A stretch of 33,069 nt of DNA from positions 1-33,069 of the forward strand of contig JAMOTL010000063.1 of the NCBI GenBank assembly GCA_027062285.1, given 5' to 3'. Source of the stretch: Nautiliaceae bacterium (GTDB lineage Bacteria > Campylobacterota > Campylobacteria > Campylobacterales > Nautiliaceae). Numbering within the stretch: position 1 is the first letter of the stretch; each line of letters opens with the position of its first letter. Made by a program: the position numbers and the translations under genes. Positions 32,821-33,069 of the stretch are shown piece after piece. The notes under the pieces are model-generated. The model made no database searches. It saw only the letters and a program-made list of their open reading frames with translations, and was not told where the DNA came from.

Positions 32821-33069
32821 CCTCCTATATTCATACTGAAAATAGGAAGAAGCATCGCGGTGACGATAAAGCCGATGATGCTTCCGATAACCACCATCAT
32901 AACCGGCTCAAGGAGTGAGAGCAGGGTAGAGGTTTTTGATTCGTACTCTTCAAGATACATTTCACTGATGTTTTGTAAAATGTTTTCCATCTCACCGCTC
33001 TCTTCCGCTAAAGCGATTGATTCTATAAAATTTGTTTCATAAAAGCCGTGTTTTTTTAGGGAAGTTGAT
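32817..33069 (-). CDS. Type II secretion / type IV pilus inner-membrane protein (GspF/PilC), 3' part
   Basis: The frame runs from the right edge and stops at 32819-32817. It reads SLKKHGFYETNFIESIALAEESGEMENI, then EYESKTSTLLSLLEPVMMVVIGSIIGFIVTAMLLPIF at the end, the characteristic C-terminal part of GspF/PilC-type assembly platform proteins with the final membrane helix. The start and most of the gene are beyond the window. It converges on the large lipoprotein gene with a 4-base overlap of stop codons. Whether it serves type II secretion or type IV pili cannot be decided here. Confidence 0.88.
   Translation of the reverse strand, partial: STSLKKHGFYETNFIESIALAEESGEMENILQNISEMYLEEYESKTSTLLSLLEPVMMVVIGSIIGFIVTAMLLPIFSMNIGG

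Overview
The window reads as a chromosomal segment around the replication origin of an AT-rich Campylobacterota (Epsilonproteobacteria) bacterium, most likely Nautiliales (Nautilia/Caminibacter/Lebetimonas type). Supporting this are the order dnaA-dnaN-gyrB, an RNase J with a long lysine/glutamate-rich N-terminal extension next to rsmA and near rlmN, an HP0495-type DUF493 protein, and AT-rich compact genes with Shine-Dalgarno sites often inside the preceding gene. A class III (oxygen-sensitive) ribonucleotide reductase points to an anaerobic lifestyle. The genus is inference; the phylum is fairly secure.

Layout, left to right. 1-3.6 kb holds the end of an ABC-3 metal permease, an orphan 496-residue lipoprotein divergent from a small XRE regulator (paired palindromes lie between them), and a vapBC toxin-antitoxin pair translationally coupled to trmH. 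3.6-12.3 kb is almost all minus strand: a tiny lipoprotein, an MBL-fold hydrolase, a methyltransferase, nrdG, a 55-codon gene carrying the glycyl-radical motif, nrdD, pyrC, DUF493, rnj and rsmA. 12.3-15.5 kb is a plus-strand run: hisF, a small exported protein, a nucleoside-phosphorylase-like protein, rlmN and a DUF3343 protein. Two exact parS sites lie in this run. 15.5-20.3 kb is minus strand: a SurA-like chaperone, a MarR regulator with a palindromic operator, tpx, dapF and a GGDEF-EAL protein. 20.3-22.0 kb is kdsA-ribH-nusB. 22.0-23.55 kb is a host-attachment/BaeRF-type protein, a TRIC-like membrane protein and ruvC. 23.55-28.9 kb is the origin region with dnaA-dnaN-gyrB-queF. 29.0-33 kb is a 1268-residue modular lipoprotein converging on the end of a GspF/PilC-type gene.

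Genes left of dnaA are mainly on the minus strand and those to the right on the plus strand, as expected if bidirectional replication starts near dnaA. DnaA-box-like sequences cluster on both sides of dnaA. The dnaA-dnaN gap also has a (CTA)4 run resembling a DnaA-trio, so a bipartite origin like that of Helicobacter is likely. The parS pair about 10 kb away fits a ParB-loaded origin domain.

The most notable observation is that class III ribonucleotide reductase appears to be split. NrdD ends right after its zinc-binding CPxC motif, and the C-terminal glycyl-radical segment is a separate 55-residue protein with its own Shine-Dalgarno site, between nrdD and nrdG. Second is rsmA, whose conserved N-terminus is encoded but has no ATG, GTG or TTG in frame. 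No tRNA, rRNA, CRISPR array or insertion sequence was recognised, and no gene-free stretch exceeds about 165 bases.
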